Of a stretch of DNA of 64,000 bases, positions 10,135 to 19,373 are shown one piece after another. The position numbers and the translations under genes were made by a program. The notes under the pieces were generated by a model that saw only the letters and a program-made list of their open reading frames with translations, ran no database searches and had not been told where the DNA came from. Positions within the stretch are counted from its first letter, which is position 1, and each line of letters opens with the position of its first letter. This stretch comes from Shewanella saliphila (GTDB taxonomy: Bacteria; Pseudomonadota; Gammaproteobacteria; Enterobacterales; Shewanellaceae), in assembly GCF_014648295.1 (NCBI RefSeq), contig NZ_BMQV01000023.1:1-64000 (forward strand), read 5' to 3'.

Positions 10135-10782
10135 ATGATGAAAAAACGTATTACAGTATTAGGCTTATTATTATCAACCAGTATGTTGTCAGCCGTTTCA
10201 TATGCAGACGATGCCACTGAATTACGCACTAAGTTAGCTAAAATAGACAACTTACATGCCACCTTTACTCAGCAAGTGACCGACATCAATAAAAAGCCTA
10301 TTCAAAGTGGTAATGGTGTGTTTGCTCTGGCTTATCCAAATCAATTTTATTGGCACTTAACTGAGCCTGATGAATCGCTTATTGTGGCTGATGGCACTAA
10401 TTTATGGGTATTTAATCCGTTTGCTGAAGAAGTCACCGTAATGGATGTATCACAAGCAGTTGACGCATCGCCAATGGCGTTATTGGTACACCGCGACGAT
10501 GAAACTTGGAATAAATATTCCGTAATGAAGCGTCAAAACAAAGCACAATCAAATTGTTTTGATATTCAGCCTAAACAGTTAAACAGCAGTGTTGTTGCCG
10601 TGAGCGTGTGCTTTAACGACAGCAAACTTACCCAATTTAACTTAACGGACGAACAAGGTAACCTAAGCCAATTTCAACTGTCTGCTCAGCGCGCAGTATT
10701 ACCTGCAGAAGGTGACTTGTTCAAATTTGCCATCCCTGACAACGTTGATATCGATGACCAACGTTTAAAACAAGCAAATTAA
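10135..10782 (+). CDS. lolA: Outer-membrane lipoprotein carrier protein LolA
   Basis: Periplasmic chaperone that takes lipoproteins from LolCDE and delivers them to LolB at the outer membrane. A signal peptide ([24 protein letters not shown]) is followed by the family body, with [20 protein letters not shown] and [11 protein letters not shown]. Mature length of ~191 residues is normal. The start may be either of two tandem ATGs (10135 or 10138); AGGAA lies just upstream. It is tightly linked to ftsK and rarA as in other gammaproteobacteria. Confidence 0.95.
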   Translation: MMKKRITVLGLLLSTSMLSAVSYADDATELRTKLAKIDNLHATFTQQVTDINKKPIQSGNGVFALAYPNQFYWHLTEPDESLIVADGTNLWVFNPFAEEVTVMDVSQAVDASPMALLVHRDDETWNKYSVMKRQNKAQSNCFDIQPKQLNSSVVAVSVCFNDSKLTQFNLTDEQGNLSQFQLSAQRAVLPAEGDLFKFAIPDNVDIDDQRLKQAN

Positions 10783-10790
10783 GTGGTGGC

Positions 10791-12122
10791 ATGGCTAATT
10801 TAGGTTTTGATTTTGCTCCAGATTTTCGTCCTTTGGCAGCACGTATGCGGCCAAGGGAGATCAGTGAATACATTGGCCAAGCTCATTTGCTTGGCGAAGG
10901 CCAGCCGCTGCGTAAAGCGCTAGAGGCTAATCGCGCCCACTCCATGTTATTGTGGGGCCCACCGGGTACCGGCAAAACCACCTTAGCAGAACTGATTGCG
11001 CATTATGCTAACGCCCATGTTGAACGCATCTCTGCGGTCACTTCGGGTGTAAAAGACATTCGCGCCGCCATTGAGCAAGCCAAAGCCATTGCCCAAAGTC
11101 GTGGCCAACGCACCTTATTATTTGTCGACGAAGTCCATCGCTTTAATAAAAGCCAGCAAGATGCCTTTTTACCGTTTATTGAAGACGGCACTGTTATCTT
11201 TATTGGTGCGACAACCGAAAATCCCTCATTTGAAATCAACAATGCGCTATTGTCACGGGCGCGGGTTTACCTGATAAACCGCTTAACGTCCGATGAGATC
11301 CATTTAATCGTTACGCAGGCGCTTAATGATGTTGAGCGAGGTTTAGGTAAACGTCAGTTAATCTTGCCAGACGACGTTGCCCAGCAACTTGCCGATATTA
11401 GTGAAGGTGATGCTCGTAAAGCCCTAAACTTACTTGAGCTTATGAGTGATTTAGTTAGCGATGGCGGTGAGTTTACAACAGAGATGCTCACTCAAGTCGC
11501 AGGCCATCAAGCGGCAGGTTACGACAAAAATGGCGATCAGTTTTATGATTTAATCTCTGCTGTGCATAAATCAGTACGAGGCTCCGCGCCTGATGCTGCA
11601 CTTTACTGGTTTTGCCGGATTTTAGAAGGCGGCGGTGATGCACTCTATGTTGCCAGACGTTTATTGGCCATTGCCTCAGAAGACATCGGCAACGCAGACC
11701 CTGTTGCCATGACCGTAGCGCTCAATGCCTGGGAATGTTATCACCGCATTGGCCCTGCAGAAGGTGAACGCGCCATTGCTCAAGCCATACTGTATTTAGC
11801 CAGTGCGCCTAAAAGTAATGCCGTTTACAGTGCATTTGGCGCCGCACGAGAGTTAGCTAAACAAACAGGTCATGAACCCGTACCTAATCATCTACGCAAT
11901 GCGCCAACCAAACTGATGAAAGAAATTGGCTTTGGTAAAGAATACCGCTATGCCCATAACGAACCGGGTGCATTTGCCCCCGGCGAAAACTACTTTCCCG
12001 AATCACTCAAGCACAGCCAATTTTATCAGCCGACTAACCGTGGTTTTGAGAAGCGCATTCAAGATAAACTCGCCCAGCTCAACGAGCTTGACCGACAAAG
12101 TGAGGTCAAACGCTATGACTAA
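10791..12122 (+). CDS. rarA: Replication-associated recombination protein A (AAA+ ATPase)
   Basis: Clamp-loader-like AAA+ ATPase acting at stalled forks. Walker A is GPPGTGKTT near residue 52, Walker [16 protein letters not shown] near 104, and sensor-1 is in [11 protein letters not shown]. The C-terminal tetramerisation part contains the conserved stretches [10 protein letters not shown] and PKSNAVY. The 443-residue length is typical. It starts 8 bases after lolA and its last 8 bases overlap crcB, suggesting translational coupling. Confidence 0.95.
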   Translation: MANLGFDFAPDFRPLAARMRPREISEYIGQAHLLGEGQPLRKALEANRAHSMLLWGPPGTGKTTLAELIAHYANAHVERISAVTSGVKDIRAAIEQAKAIAQSRGQRTLLFVDEVHRFNKSQQDAFLPFIEDGTVIFIGATTENPSFEINNALLSRARVYLINRLTSDEIHLIVTQALNDVERGLGKRQLILPDDVAQQLADISEGDARKALNLLELMSDLVSDGGEFTTEMLTQVAGHQAAGYDKNGDQFYDLISAVHKSVRGSAPDAALYWFCRILEGGGDALYVARRLLAIASEDIGNADPVAMTVALNAWECYHRIGPAEGERAIAQAILYLASAPKSNAVYSAFGAARELAKQTGHEPVPNHLRNAPTKLMKEIGFGKEYRYAHNEPGAFAPGENYFPESLKHSQFYQPTNRGFEKRIQDKLAQLNELDRQSEVKRYD

Positions 12123-12489
12123 TGTGTTGCTTGTGGCGCTTGGCGGGTCAATTGGTGCAGTTTTGCGCTATCTTCTGTCAATATTTATGATCCAGCTATT
12201 TGGAAGCAGTTTTCCTTTTGGTACACTGTTAGTCAATTTATTGGGATCGTTTTTAATGGGCGTAGTTTATGCGCTTGGTCAGCTGAGCCATGTTAGCCCT
12301 GAAATTAAAGCCCTAATTGGCGTTGGCTTGTTAGGTGCGTTAACCACGTTTTCGACTTTCTCAAATGAAACTTTATTGCTGATCCAAGACGGCCTTTGGC
12401 ATAAGGCTGTTTTAAATGTGTTGTTGAATGTCACCTTGTGTCTTTTTATGGTGTACATCGGTCAACAACTTGTATTTTCTCGCGTTTAA
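12115..12489 (+). CDS. crcB: Fluoride channel CrcB/Fluc
   Basis: A 124-residue protein with four predicted helices that forms a dual-topology dimer exporting fluoride. The conserved [14 protein letters not shown] and [12 protein letters not shown] segments, with the TFSTFS pore track, are present. ATG 12115 lies inside the last codons of rarA (TATGACTAA), so the longer open frame reaching back to 11926 is not used. No fluoride riboswitch is expected or seen, because the gene sits inside the operon. Confidence 0.92.
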   Translation: MTNVLLVALGGSIGAVLRYLLSIFMIQLFGSSFPFGTLLVNLLGSFLMGVVYALGQLSHVSPEIKALIGVGLLGALTTFSTFSNETLLLIQDGLWHKAVLNVLLNVTLCLFMVYIGQQLVFSRV

Positions 12490-13794
<1,305 letters not shown>

Positions 13795-13802
13795 TAAAAT
13801 TA

Positions 13803-13839
13803 GTGGTTTGTCTTGCTCAATGAGTAAGACAAAGCCACC
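13803..13839 (+). terminator. Hairpin after serS
   Basis: A long stem (GTGGTTTGTCTT with AAGACAAAGCCAC, one bulge, inner TTGCTC/GAGTAA pairs). A clean T-run is lacking (TTGTTGTTG follows), so it may be a partial terminator or an mRNA 3' stabiliser ahead of the small ORF at 13872. Confidence 0.5.
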
Positions 13840-13871
13840 TTGTTGTTGATATTTTCAGAGGATAATAAGCG

Positions 13872-14000
13872 GTGGCTACAGGTCAGCGTAATAACAGTAA
13901 ATTTGTGTCGTCTTCAATTGGAATGTTTTTTATTTTGTTGGTATTCGTGTTACTTGGCCAAGTGGCGATTATCGTATTAGATAACATTTTACCGCAGTAA
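13872..14000 (+). CDS. Small single-pass membrane protein (42 residues), function unknown
   Basis: A GTG-started reading frame of 43 codons with AGAGGATA about 9-10 bases upstream. The product has a polar N-terminus (ATGQRNNSKFVSSS) and one ~23-residue hydrophobic helix (MFFILLVFVLLGQVAIIVL) before a short tail. It lies just after serS and is closed by a strong bidirectional terminator, both expected of a real gene. I do not recognise a family. Confidence 0.6.
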   Translation: MATGQRNNSKFVSSSIGMFFILLVFVLLGQVAIIVLDNILPQ

Positions 14001-14013
14001 TGACAGCGACAGT

Positions 14014-14051
14014 AAAAAAGCCCAGTTAAGTATGCTTAACTGGGCTTTTTG
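14014..14051. terminator. Bidirectional terminator between the serS side and tusE
   Basis: A 16-bp perfect stem (14015-14030 with 14035-14050) with an A-run on one side and a T-run on the other, around a TATG loop. Confidence 0.93.
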
Positions 14052-14063
14052 TTTGGTGTTTAT

Positions 14064-14402
14064 CTACAAGCATTTAGCTGGTTTCGGTAATCCGGCAATT
14101 TTAGTGGCTTGTTTGGCAGGGCCAATTGGGAATAGGGTATAAAGGTATTTGGAGTTACCTTTATCTGCACCTAAGCTTTGGCCAATGGCTTTAACTAACA
14201 CTCTGATCGCTGGGCTGGTTTTGTATTCGAGGTAAAAATTGCGCACAAACCGAATCACTTCCCAGTGTTGCTCTGTTAGTTCAATGTTTTCAGTCGCTGC
14301 AATAACTGGCGCCATTGACTCTTGCCAATCGGCGACATTTTTTAAATAACCTTGATGATCAATCTCAATGTGCTGACCATTAAATTCAAAAGAGTTTACC
14401 AA
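14064..14402 (-). CDS. tusE: Sulfurtransferase TusE (DsrC family)
   Basis: Last acceptor of the Tus relay, passing persulfide sulfur to MnmA for 2-thiouridine in tRNA wobble positions. The C-terminal LPKPAKC carries the conserved penultimate cysteine. The second, upstream Cys of dissimilatory DsrC is absent, which supports TusE rather than DsrC. It overlaps tusB by 7 bases as the last gene of the operon. In E. coli tusE is adjacent to yccA and away from tusBCD; here all are contiguous. Confidence 0.93.
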   Translation of the reverse strand: MVNSFEFNGQHIEIDHQGYLKNVADWQESMAPVIAATENIELTEQHWEVIRFVRNFYLEYKTSPAIRVLVKAIGQSLGADKGNSKYLYTLFPIGPAKQATKIAGLPKPAKCL

Positions 14403-14704
14403 GTGATGACCTTGCTATGTTTAAGTGATTGCTCAACAAAATTTGAGTAATCAATAATATGAAAAAGTTCGGCAGACATAGGTTTTGCAATCACATCAAT
14501 CCGCTGTTGTAATCCCCGTGCATGAATATCATCTTGCAACACAAATAGGTTAACCGAGGCTAAACGCTGTTGCCACTGGGGTTGTAATAAGCAGTTAACC
14601 GCATCACCCGCCAATAATATGCTGTCGTTTGGGTGCAAATAACGTAAACACGTACTGAGTGCATTGTCGGTTGATGCTGAAGTTTGAATATGATGTAAAA
14701 TCAA
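14396..14704 (-). CDS. tusB: Sulfur relay subunit TusB (DsrH family)
   Basis: A 102-residue structural subunit of the TusBCD heterohexamer that takes sulfur from TusA and hands it to TusE. The start [11 protein letters not shown] and the segment [10 protein letters not shown] fit TusB/DsrH. It overlaps tusC by 4 bases and tusE by 7, implying coupled translation. TusB is the least conserved subunit, so position in the operon is a large part of the evidence. Confidence 0.88.
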   Translation of the reverse strand: MILHHIQTSASTDNALSTCLRYLHPNDSILLAGDAVNCLLQPQWQQRLASVNLFVLQDDIHARGLQQRIDVIAKPMSAELFHIIDYSNFVEQSLKHSKVITW

Positions 14705-15057
14705 AATACTAATACCTCATCAACCGCTTGCAGTGTTTGGGTTATCATATCGGCACTAGCAACCTCGGCATCAATACTCAATTCGCTGGCGTTAAGCCCT
14801 AATTGTTGCATTGATTCACTACACACTAAAACGGTATCTATGTCGTATAACGGCAGTGCTTTAAGGGCTGATAAGTAATCCTTTGCGCCTGCTTGCTCTG
14901 GGGTTTGCCCACTCAGGAGATGTAATACCGCTTCGTCAGTAAAAATAAGACTTACTTGCTGCTCAAAGCTGGCGCTGAGCATCGCCACATCTAAACCTTC
15001 GCGGCCACTGGTGGACCCAAAAGGTGCATGGCGAAATACAATGGCCATAGATTTCAT
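14701..15057 (-). CDS. tusC: Sulfur relay subunit TusC (DsrF family)
   Basis: A 118-residue DsrE/F-fold subunit of TusBCD. The N-terminal IVFRHAPFGSTSGREGLDVA motif is characteristic of TusC/DsrF. It lies between tusD (17-base gap) and tusB (4-base overlap). Confidence 0.92.
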   Translation of the reverse strand: MKSMAIVFRHAPFGSTSGREGLDVAMLSASFEQQVSLIFTDEAVLHLLSGQTPEQAGAKDYLSALKALPLYDIDTVLVCSESMQQLGLNASELSIDAEVASADMITQTLQAVDEVLVF

Positions 15058-15074
15058 TATTGATCCTATCGATT

Positions 15075-15464
15075 TTAAAAGCTGATTAAACGGTCGGCTT
15101 TTTCTATACCAACCACTAATTCGCCTAAGCCGCCCATGGAAAAATGCTCACTACTATTCCAATGGCTTTTACCATTTTCAACCGCTTCTTGCTCTGATAG
15201 CACCCCGCGACGAAGCGCAGCAGACACACAATTAGTGAGCGGCACTTTATGTTGCTGTGCAAAGGTTTGCCACTTAGCATGCATGTCTATTTCGTCAGAG
15301 GCTGGGCAGGTAAGGGCATTGCTGTTAGTCACGCCATCTTGGTAGAAAAAGACCGTGATGATGTCATGGCCATTGGCCAACACACTTTGACAAAAGGTCA
15401 ATGCACGAAAACTGGCGCTGGAGCCATAAACACTGCCGTTTACTTGGATGATGAATTTGCTCAT
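15075..15464 (-). CDS. tusD: Sulfurtransferase TusD (DsrE family)
   Basis: The sulfur-carrying subunit of TusBCD. The start FIIQVNGSVYGS and the active-site segment LTNCVSAALRRGV, with its conserved Cys, fit TusD. It is the first gene of tusDCBE and is separated from yccA by a terminator on the same strand, so it may have its own promoter in that short gap or depend on read-through. Confidence 0.93.
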   Translation of the reverse strand: MSKFIIQVNGSVYGSSASFRALTFCQSVLANGHDIITVFFYQDGVTNSNALTCPASDEIDMHAKWQTFAQQHKVPLTNCVSAALRRGVLSEQEAVENGKSHWNSSEHFSMGGLGELVVGIEKADRLISF

Positions 15465-15467
15465 GAT

Positions 15468-15500
15468 AAAAAAAATGACCCTAAAGTAGGGCCATTTTAT
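15468..15500 (-). terminator. Terminator after yccA
   Basis: On the minus strand ATGGCCCT pairs with AGGGTCAT (one G-U) around ACTTT and runs into T8. It lies between yccA and tusD. Confidence 0.8.
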
Positions 15501-15529
15501 CGTAATTTAACGCTGAACTCTATCGGCGA

Positions 15530-16189
15530 TTAATCGTCGTTGCCCATACCCATTAAATGTAAAAGACTCATAAATAAGTTTAAGAAATCTAAAAATAATG
15601 AAACGGTTGCACGGATGTAGTTGGTTTCGCCGCCATTCACGATACGGCTAGTGTCATATAAAATAAAACCGGTCATCAGTAATGCAATACCCGCGTTCAT
15701 TGCCATAAACATAATCGAGCTTTGCACAAATAAGTTAATTACTAGTGCGCCAATCATCACGAGCATACCCGCAAATAAGAACCCGCCCATAAACGAGAAG
15801 TCTTTTTTGGTAGTCAGTGCATAAGCTGATAAGGCTACAAAGATAACGGATGTTAAGCCAAGTGCTTGCATAATAAGGCCTGGGCCATTTGCCATGCCGG
15901 CATAATGGTTAAGAATATAACCCAGCGACGCACCTTCCATACCAGTAAAGGCAAATACCCAAAAAATACCCGCGGCGGTGTCTGCTTTTTTCAATGTGAC
16001 AAACAATAACACTAAGCCACCGATTGATAGGCCTAGTGAAGGCCAGCGACCAATTTCAAATAACATACTCAAACCTGCGGTAACCGCAGCAAAAGCCAAT
16101 GTCATTGATAACAGCATATAGGTGTTTTTTAACAGTTTATTGACTTCAGTAGTCGATAGACTTGGGGATAAAACTGATTGTTGACTCAT
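15530..16189 (-). CDS. yccA: Bax inhibitor-1 family membrane protein YccA
   Basis: A 219-residue protein with seven hydrophobic helices. YccA is an FtsH substrate and modulator in E. coli, and BI-1 relatives conduct calcium. The family signature is visible in GMEGASLGYILNHY and in the acidic C-terminal part around NYIRATVSLFLDFLNLFMSLLHLMG. Adjacency to the tus genes matches yccA-tusE in E. coli and supports the name. Confidence 0.88.
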   Translation of the reverse strand: MSQQSVLSPSLSTTEVNKLLKNTYMLLSMTLAFAAVTAGLSMLFEIGRWPSLGLSIGGLVLLFVTLKKADTAAGIFWVFAFTGMEGASLGYILNHYAGMANGPGLIMQALGLTSVIFVALSAYALTTKKDFSFMGGFLFAGMLVMIGALVINLFVQSSIMFMAMNAGIALLMTGFILYDTSRIVNGGETNYIRATVSLFLDFLNLFMSLLHLMGMGNDD

Positions 16190-16380
16190 TATCGTCTCCA
16201 GAGATTAACTCAATGATTTGTTCAACGCGAAAACCTATTGTTTTCACGTTGACAGTAAATCTTTGTTATTAGCGTAAGCAATGTACATTAAATATAAATT
16301 AATTTATCACATCGATTAATGCCGCTACGTTACCATAAAGTTAACGTTAATATAACCTTATAATCTTCAATAGCTTCCGT

Positions 16381-17283
16381 TTAGCTCAGCCATTCTTTTT
16401 TAAGCTTTGGCGTATCGCCTAAATAATCGAGAACCCACTGCATTGCAGGGGTCATATTGGCATTGTTCCAGGCTAAACAGCAGGCGGTATCTTGTTTGGG
16501 TTTGTCTAATTGTTTTTCTATTAACGCACCGGCTTTGATGAATATATCCGCCAAATGGTAAGGCATATAACCTACGCCTAAGCCTTCACGAAAACAGTTT
16601 AATGCACGGATCCAATCTGGCACCACAATACGCCGCTGGTTATTCAATAACCAATTAGGTCTGTGTGCGATATTATGCGCGGTATCTTGTAAACAAATGG
16701 ACGGATATTGTAATAACTCCTCGTCAGTTAATGCATGTTCAGCTTTAGCCAATGGGTGATTTTTACCGACCAAAAACGACCACTGAATCATCCCCATATC
16801 GCGAGACTTAAATACCCCACCAACAGGAATACTCGAGGTTGCGCCAATGGCAACATCACTCTTACCTGTCGATAACGCTTCCCACACACCGTTATACACT
16901 TCAAGGCGGATGATTAATTCAATGTCGGTAAAGTGGCGATAAAAATCGGCAATCAACCCGCTTATCTTGTCGGCGCGCACCATATTATCAATCGCAATCG
17001 ACAGAGAAGGGCGCCAACCGTTAGCCACTTTTTGAGTATCACGCTTAATGTTATTCAATTTAGTCATGATCTCACGTGACTGAGCCACAAAATGCTCACC
17101 CGCAGGCGTCAAACTCACACTACGATGATGACGTTCAAACAAGATAACCCCTAGGTCATCTTCAATTTGTTTAATCGCATAACTCACCGCCGAGGGGACT
17201 TTATTTAATTTATTCGCAGCGGCGGTAAAACTACCCACTCGGGCAACTATATCTATCATTTCGAATGCTTGTTCTGAAAGCAT
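16381..17283 (-). CDS. punR: LysR-family regulator, PunR (YdhB)-like
   Basis: Winged-helix activator of ~300 residues. The N-terminal DNA-binding domain (EMIDIVARVGSFTAAANKLN, VPSAVSYAIKQIE) is followed by an effector domain with DIELIIRLEVYNGVWEAL, AIGATSSIPVGG and the tail LDYLGDTPKLKKEWL. These blocks closely resemble E. coli PunR, which activates the purine-nucleoside transporter gene punC. ATG 17283 (MLSEQAFEM) is preferred over 17331 because family members begin there and GGATAGCGAG precedes it. No transporter gene lies divergently; the next feature is tRNA-Ser, so the target is elsewhere or lost. Confidence 0.8.
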   Translation of the reverse strand: MLSEQAFEMIDIVARVGSFTAAANKLNKVPSAVSYAIKQIEDDLGVILFERHHRSVSLTPAGEHFVAQSREIMTKLNNIKRDTQKVANGWRPSLSIAIDNMVRADKISGLIADFYRHFTDIELIIRLEVYNGVWEALSTGKSDVAIGATSSIPVGGVFKSRDMGMIQWSFLVGKNHPLAKAEHALTDEELLQYPSICLQDTAHNIAHRPNWLLNNQRRIVVPDWIRALNCFREGLGVGYMPYHLADIFIKAGALIEKQLDKPKQDTACCLAWNNANMTPAMQWVLDYLGDTPKLKKEWLS

Positions 17284-17605
17284 CTCGCTATCCTTGGCAT
17301 TGGCAACATTACTTGCTGTAAAGGTAAACATTAACCCTAATCAAATCAAGCGAAGTCGCGGTTATCAGCTGTTTAATCACATAATTGGCTTAGCAAAAGA
17401 CCAGATAACCTGTTTAAAGAATGCAGGCCATTCTCAACACCTTATAAATGACAGCCATGTGAGTCACTATATCGACCTTACAGTGCCGATAAATCAGCAT
17501 TCATACGCTATTTATTCATCTGCTGAGTGTTTTATCGCCACTTAACTGATTATTTTCAATTTACCCTTTACACCAAACCGCCATTGTCATATTATTCGGC
17601 CGCTC
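17284..17605. other. Gene-free stretch between punR and tRNA-Ser
   Basis: About 320 bases with no supported gene. The open frame 17294-17545 has no ribosome site and no protein-like composition. The region presumably holds the punR and tRNA-Ser promoters, but no site can be assigned confidently. Confidence 0.5.
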
Positions 17606-17695
17606 GGAGGGATGGCAGAGTGGTCGAATGCACCGGTCTTGAAAACCGGCAACGGTTTATCCCGTTCTAGGGTTCAAATCCCTATCCCTCCGCCA
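17606..17695 (+). tRNA. tRNA-Ser (anticodon UGA)
   Basis: A 90-base type II tRNA with encoded CCA. The acceptor arms GGAGGGA and TCCCTCC pair, the anticodon stem CCGGT/ACCGG encloses loop CTTGAAA with anticodon TGA, a long variable arm follows, and the T arm reads GGGTTCAAATCCC. The gene is intact even though its 3' end doubles as attL of the adjacent island. Confidence 0.97.
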
Positions 17696-17699
17696 CATT
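17670..17699 (+). repeat. attL: 3' end of tRNA-Ser
   Basis: A 30-bp sequence from the T arm through CCA plus CATT, identical to 22895-22924. The pair brackets the integrase island and is the expected core of tRNA-targeted site-specific recombination. Confidence 0.92.
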
Positions 17700-17708
17700 A
17701 AATACGAG

Positions 17709-17738
17709 AAAAGCCGTTGATTATCAACGGCTTTTTTT
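17709..17738 (+). terminator. Terminator after tRNA-Ser (island side)
   Basis: Stem AAAGCCGTTGA/TCAACGGCTTT with a short loop and T7. It is carried by the island; the original downstream terminator lies after attR. Confidence 0.88.
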
Positions 17739-17782
17739 GTTTTTGGCGTTTGAGGGGCTCTCCATAAGGATTGACTCAGACA

Positions 17783-19114
17783 ATGTATCTTTATCGAGCA
17801 CCCAACAACGTATATTTTACACGTATCTGTTTAGCCAAATATTTACGCGACAAGGGCTTTCCCTTTGACGTAAAAGTCTCCTTACTCACTCGTGACAGAG
17901 CAGAAGCAGTCATCCGTAACATTGATGTTGCCGGAGCACTCAAAAAAATCATCAAGTCTATTGACCATCAAACCCGTATTAATGACTTTATTCGCTACGT
18001 TGATGAGGTCATTAACAATCTTAGAGCTCAGTTTGATGCAGCTGATCCTGATATTACATTCAACATCACGCAAAAACCTCATTCTATCCCCATTAGAGAG
18101 ACTAAATTGTCTCAGCATCGTGAAACCACAACTGTGGCGCAAGCAAAGCCTGTTATTGGGTTAAACGAAGCATTAAGCGCATTTATTATCTCAAAACAAA
18201 AATCAGCCATTAGGCCTCTGTCTATAAAGCAGCTTGAGCAGCGTACTCGGCATTTTATTGATACCGTATCATCAAAATCCATTCTTAAAACCAAGCTTAA
18301 AACTGATGATAAATGTGTGCATGACATCACCAGTGCTGATGCGATGACCTATCGCGATGCTTTACTAACTCAAGGCCGAAGCTACAAAAGCAATAAAGAG
18401 TACTTAGCGGCCATATTTCAGTTCTTTAAGTGGTGCCAATTAATGAATTACTGCACCAGCAACCCCTTTGAAAGCGTTACTGTCGGACAAAAACCAAAAG
18501 CCAAACCGAATCAAGCTAGAGACCGCTGGACGCACATTGAACTTAAACGACTACTTCGCAGCTCATCATTCAAGGCTTCAACAACCGATTTCAAATGGGT
18601 CACCCGATTAATGCTTTATGGTGGTTTAAGGCCTTCAGAAGCCTGCCAGCTCAAACCTGGAGATATCAAGTTAATCGATGGCGTACACTGTATTAGCATT
18701 GATGACAGCGGTGCAGCACAGCGATTAAAGAACCTCAACGCTAAACGTTATGTGCCCATTCACAAATACTTGCTTGAGCTAGGCTTTATTGCGTTTGTTG
18801 AGCAAAGAAAATCAACACATACCCAGCTGTTTGATTATAAACCTATCGGCATCATTGAAGATTGGTCAAAAACTTACTGCAAACAGCTCGCCAAGCTTCA
18901 AACCGAAATCGGCATGCAAGCGAATCAGCGTCCAACCGCCTACGGCCTCAGACACACGTTTATCGATGAAATGAAGCAATTAGATATCAGTGAGCACATC
19001 GTGGCGCAAATCGTAGGTCACGCTAATCCCAACATCACTTTCAGTCGTTACGGCAAGGATGTAAACGTTGCAGCATTGCTTAAGGATATTGAGAGAATTG
19101 AATATGGTATTTGA
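17783..19114 (+). CDS. Tyrosine recombinase / phage-type integrase
   Basis: A 443-residue site-specific recombinase expected to integrate and excise the island at tRNA-Ser. A SAM-like core-binding domain spans ~130-235 and the catalytic domain ~250-440. Catalytic residues visible are Arg283 in GGLRPSEACQL, the YGLRHTF block with the second Arg (its first position is Tyr rather than the usual His), and the GHANPNITFSRYGK block with the Tyr nucleophile. TTG 17771 is an alternative start, but AAGGA touches it; ATG 17783 (MYLYRAP) is preferred and the same ATG is preserved in the relic copy at 26530. The N-terminal ~120 residues are of no family I recognise. Confidence 0.9.
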   Translation: MYLYRAPNNVYFTRICLAKYLRDKGFPFDVKVSLLTRDRAEAVIRNIDVAGALKKIIKSIDHQTRINDFIRYVDEVINNLRAQFDAADPDITFNITQKPHSIPIRETKLSQHRETTTVAQAKPVIGLNEALSAFIISKQKSAIRPLSIKQLEQRTRHFIDTVSSKSILKTKLKTDDKCVHDITSADAMTYRDALLTQGRSYKSNKEYLAAIFQFFKWCQLMNYCTSNPFESVTVGQKPKAKPNQARDRWTHIELKRLLRSSSFKASTTDFKWVTRLMLYGGLRPSEACQLKPGDIKLIDGVHCISIDDSGAAQRLKNLNAKRYVPIHKYLLELGFIAFVEQRKSTHTQLFDYKPIGIIEDWSKTYCKQLAKLQTEIGMQANQRPTAYGLRHTFIDEMKQLDISEHIVAQIVGHANPNITFSRYGKDVNVAALLKDIERIEYGI

Positions 19115-19331
19115 TGATCGGGTGTGGTTAATCGATAAGCATTAAACCTCGAAAAATATCCAGACGCAATTGGCAGCAACAGTACCTAATAAGGCACAAA
19201 CACTGCCAAAGCTGTCATTATTTCGCTACAGCAGAGAGCGAAAATTAATGGTATTGAAAATGGCTCGCAGTCGGTGAGTGCGAAGCAAAAAGTAGCCCGC
19301 AATTATGTGGGACCAGTACGTAACCCGGTAC

Positions 19332-19373
19332 GCAACTATCCCACTTTTTGTGCCAAAAAGGTCGGATAGTTGC
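19332..19373. repeat. Palindrome at the 5' edge of the Rhs open frame
   Basis: Ten-base arms GCAACTATCC and GGATAGTTGC with further A/T pairing inside (ACTTTTT with AAAAAGGT). The only upstream start codon of the Rhs frame, TTG 19348, lies in its loop. It may be a recombination junction or an RNA hairpin that controls translation; both are inference. Confidence 0.6.
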
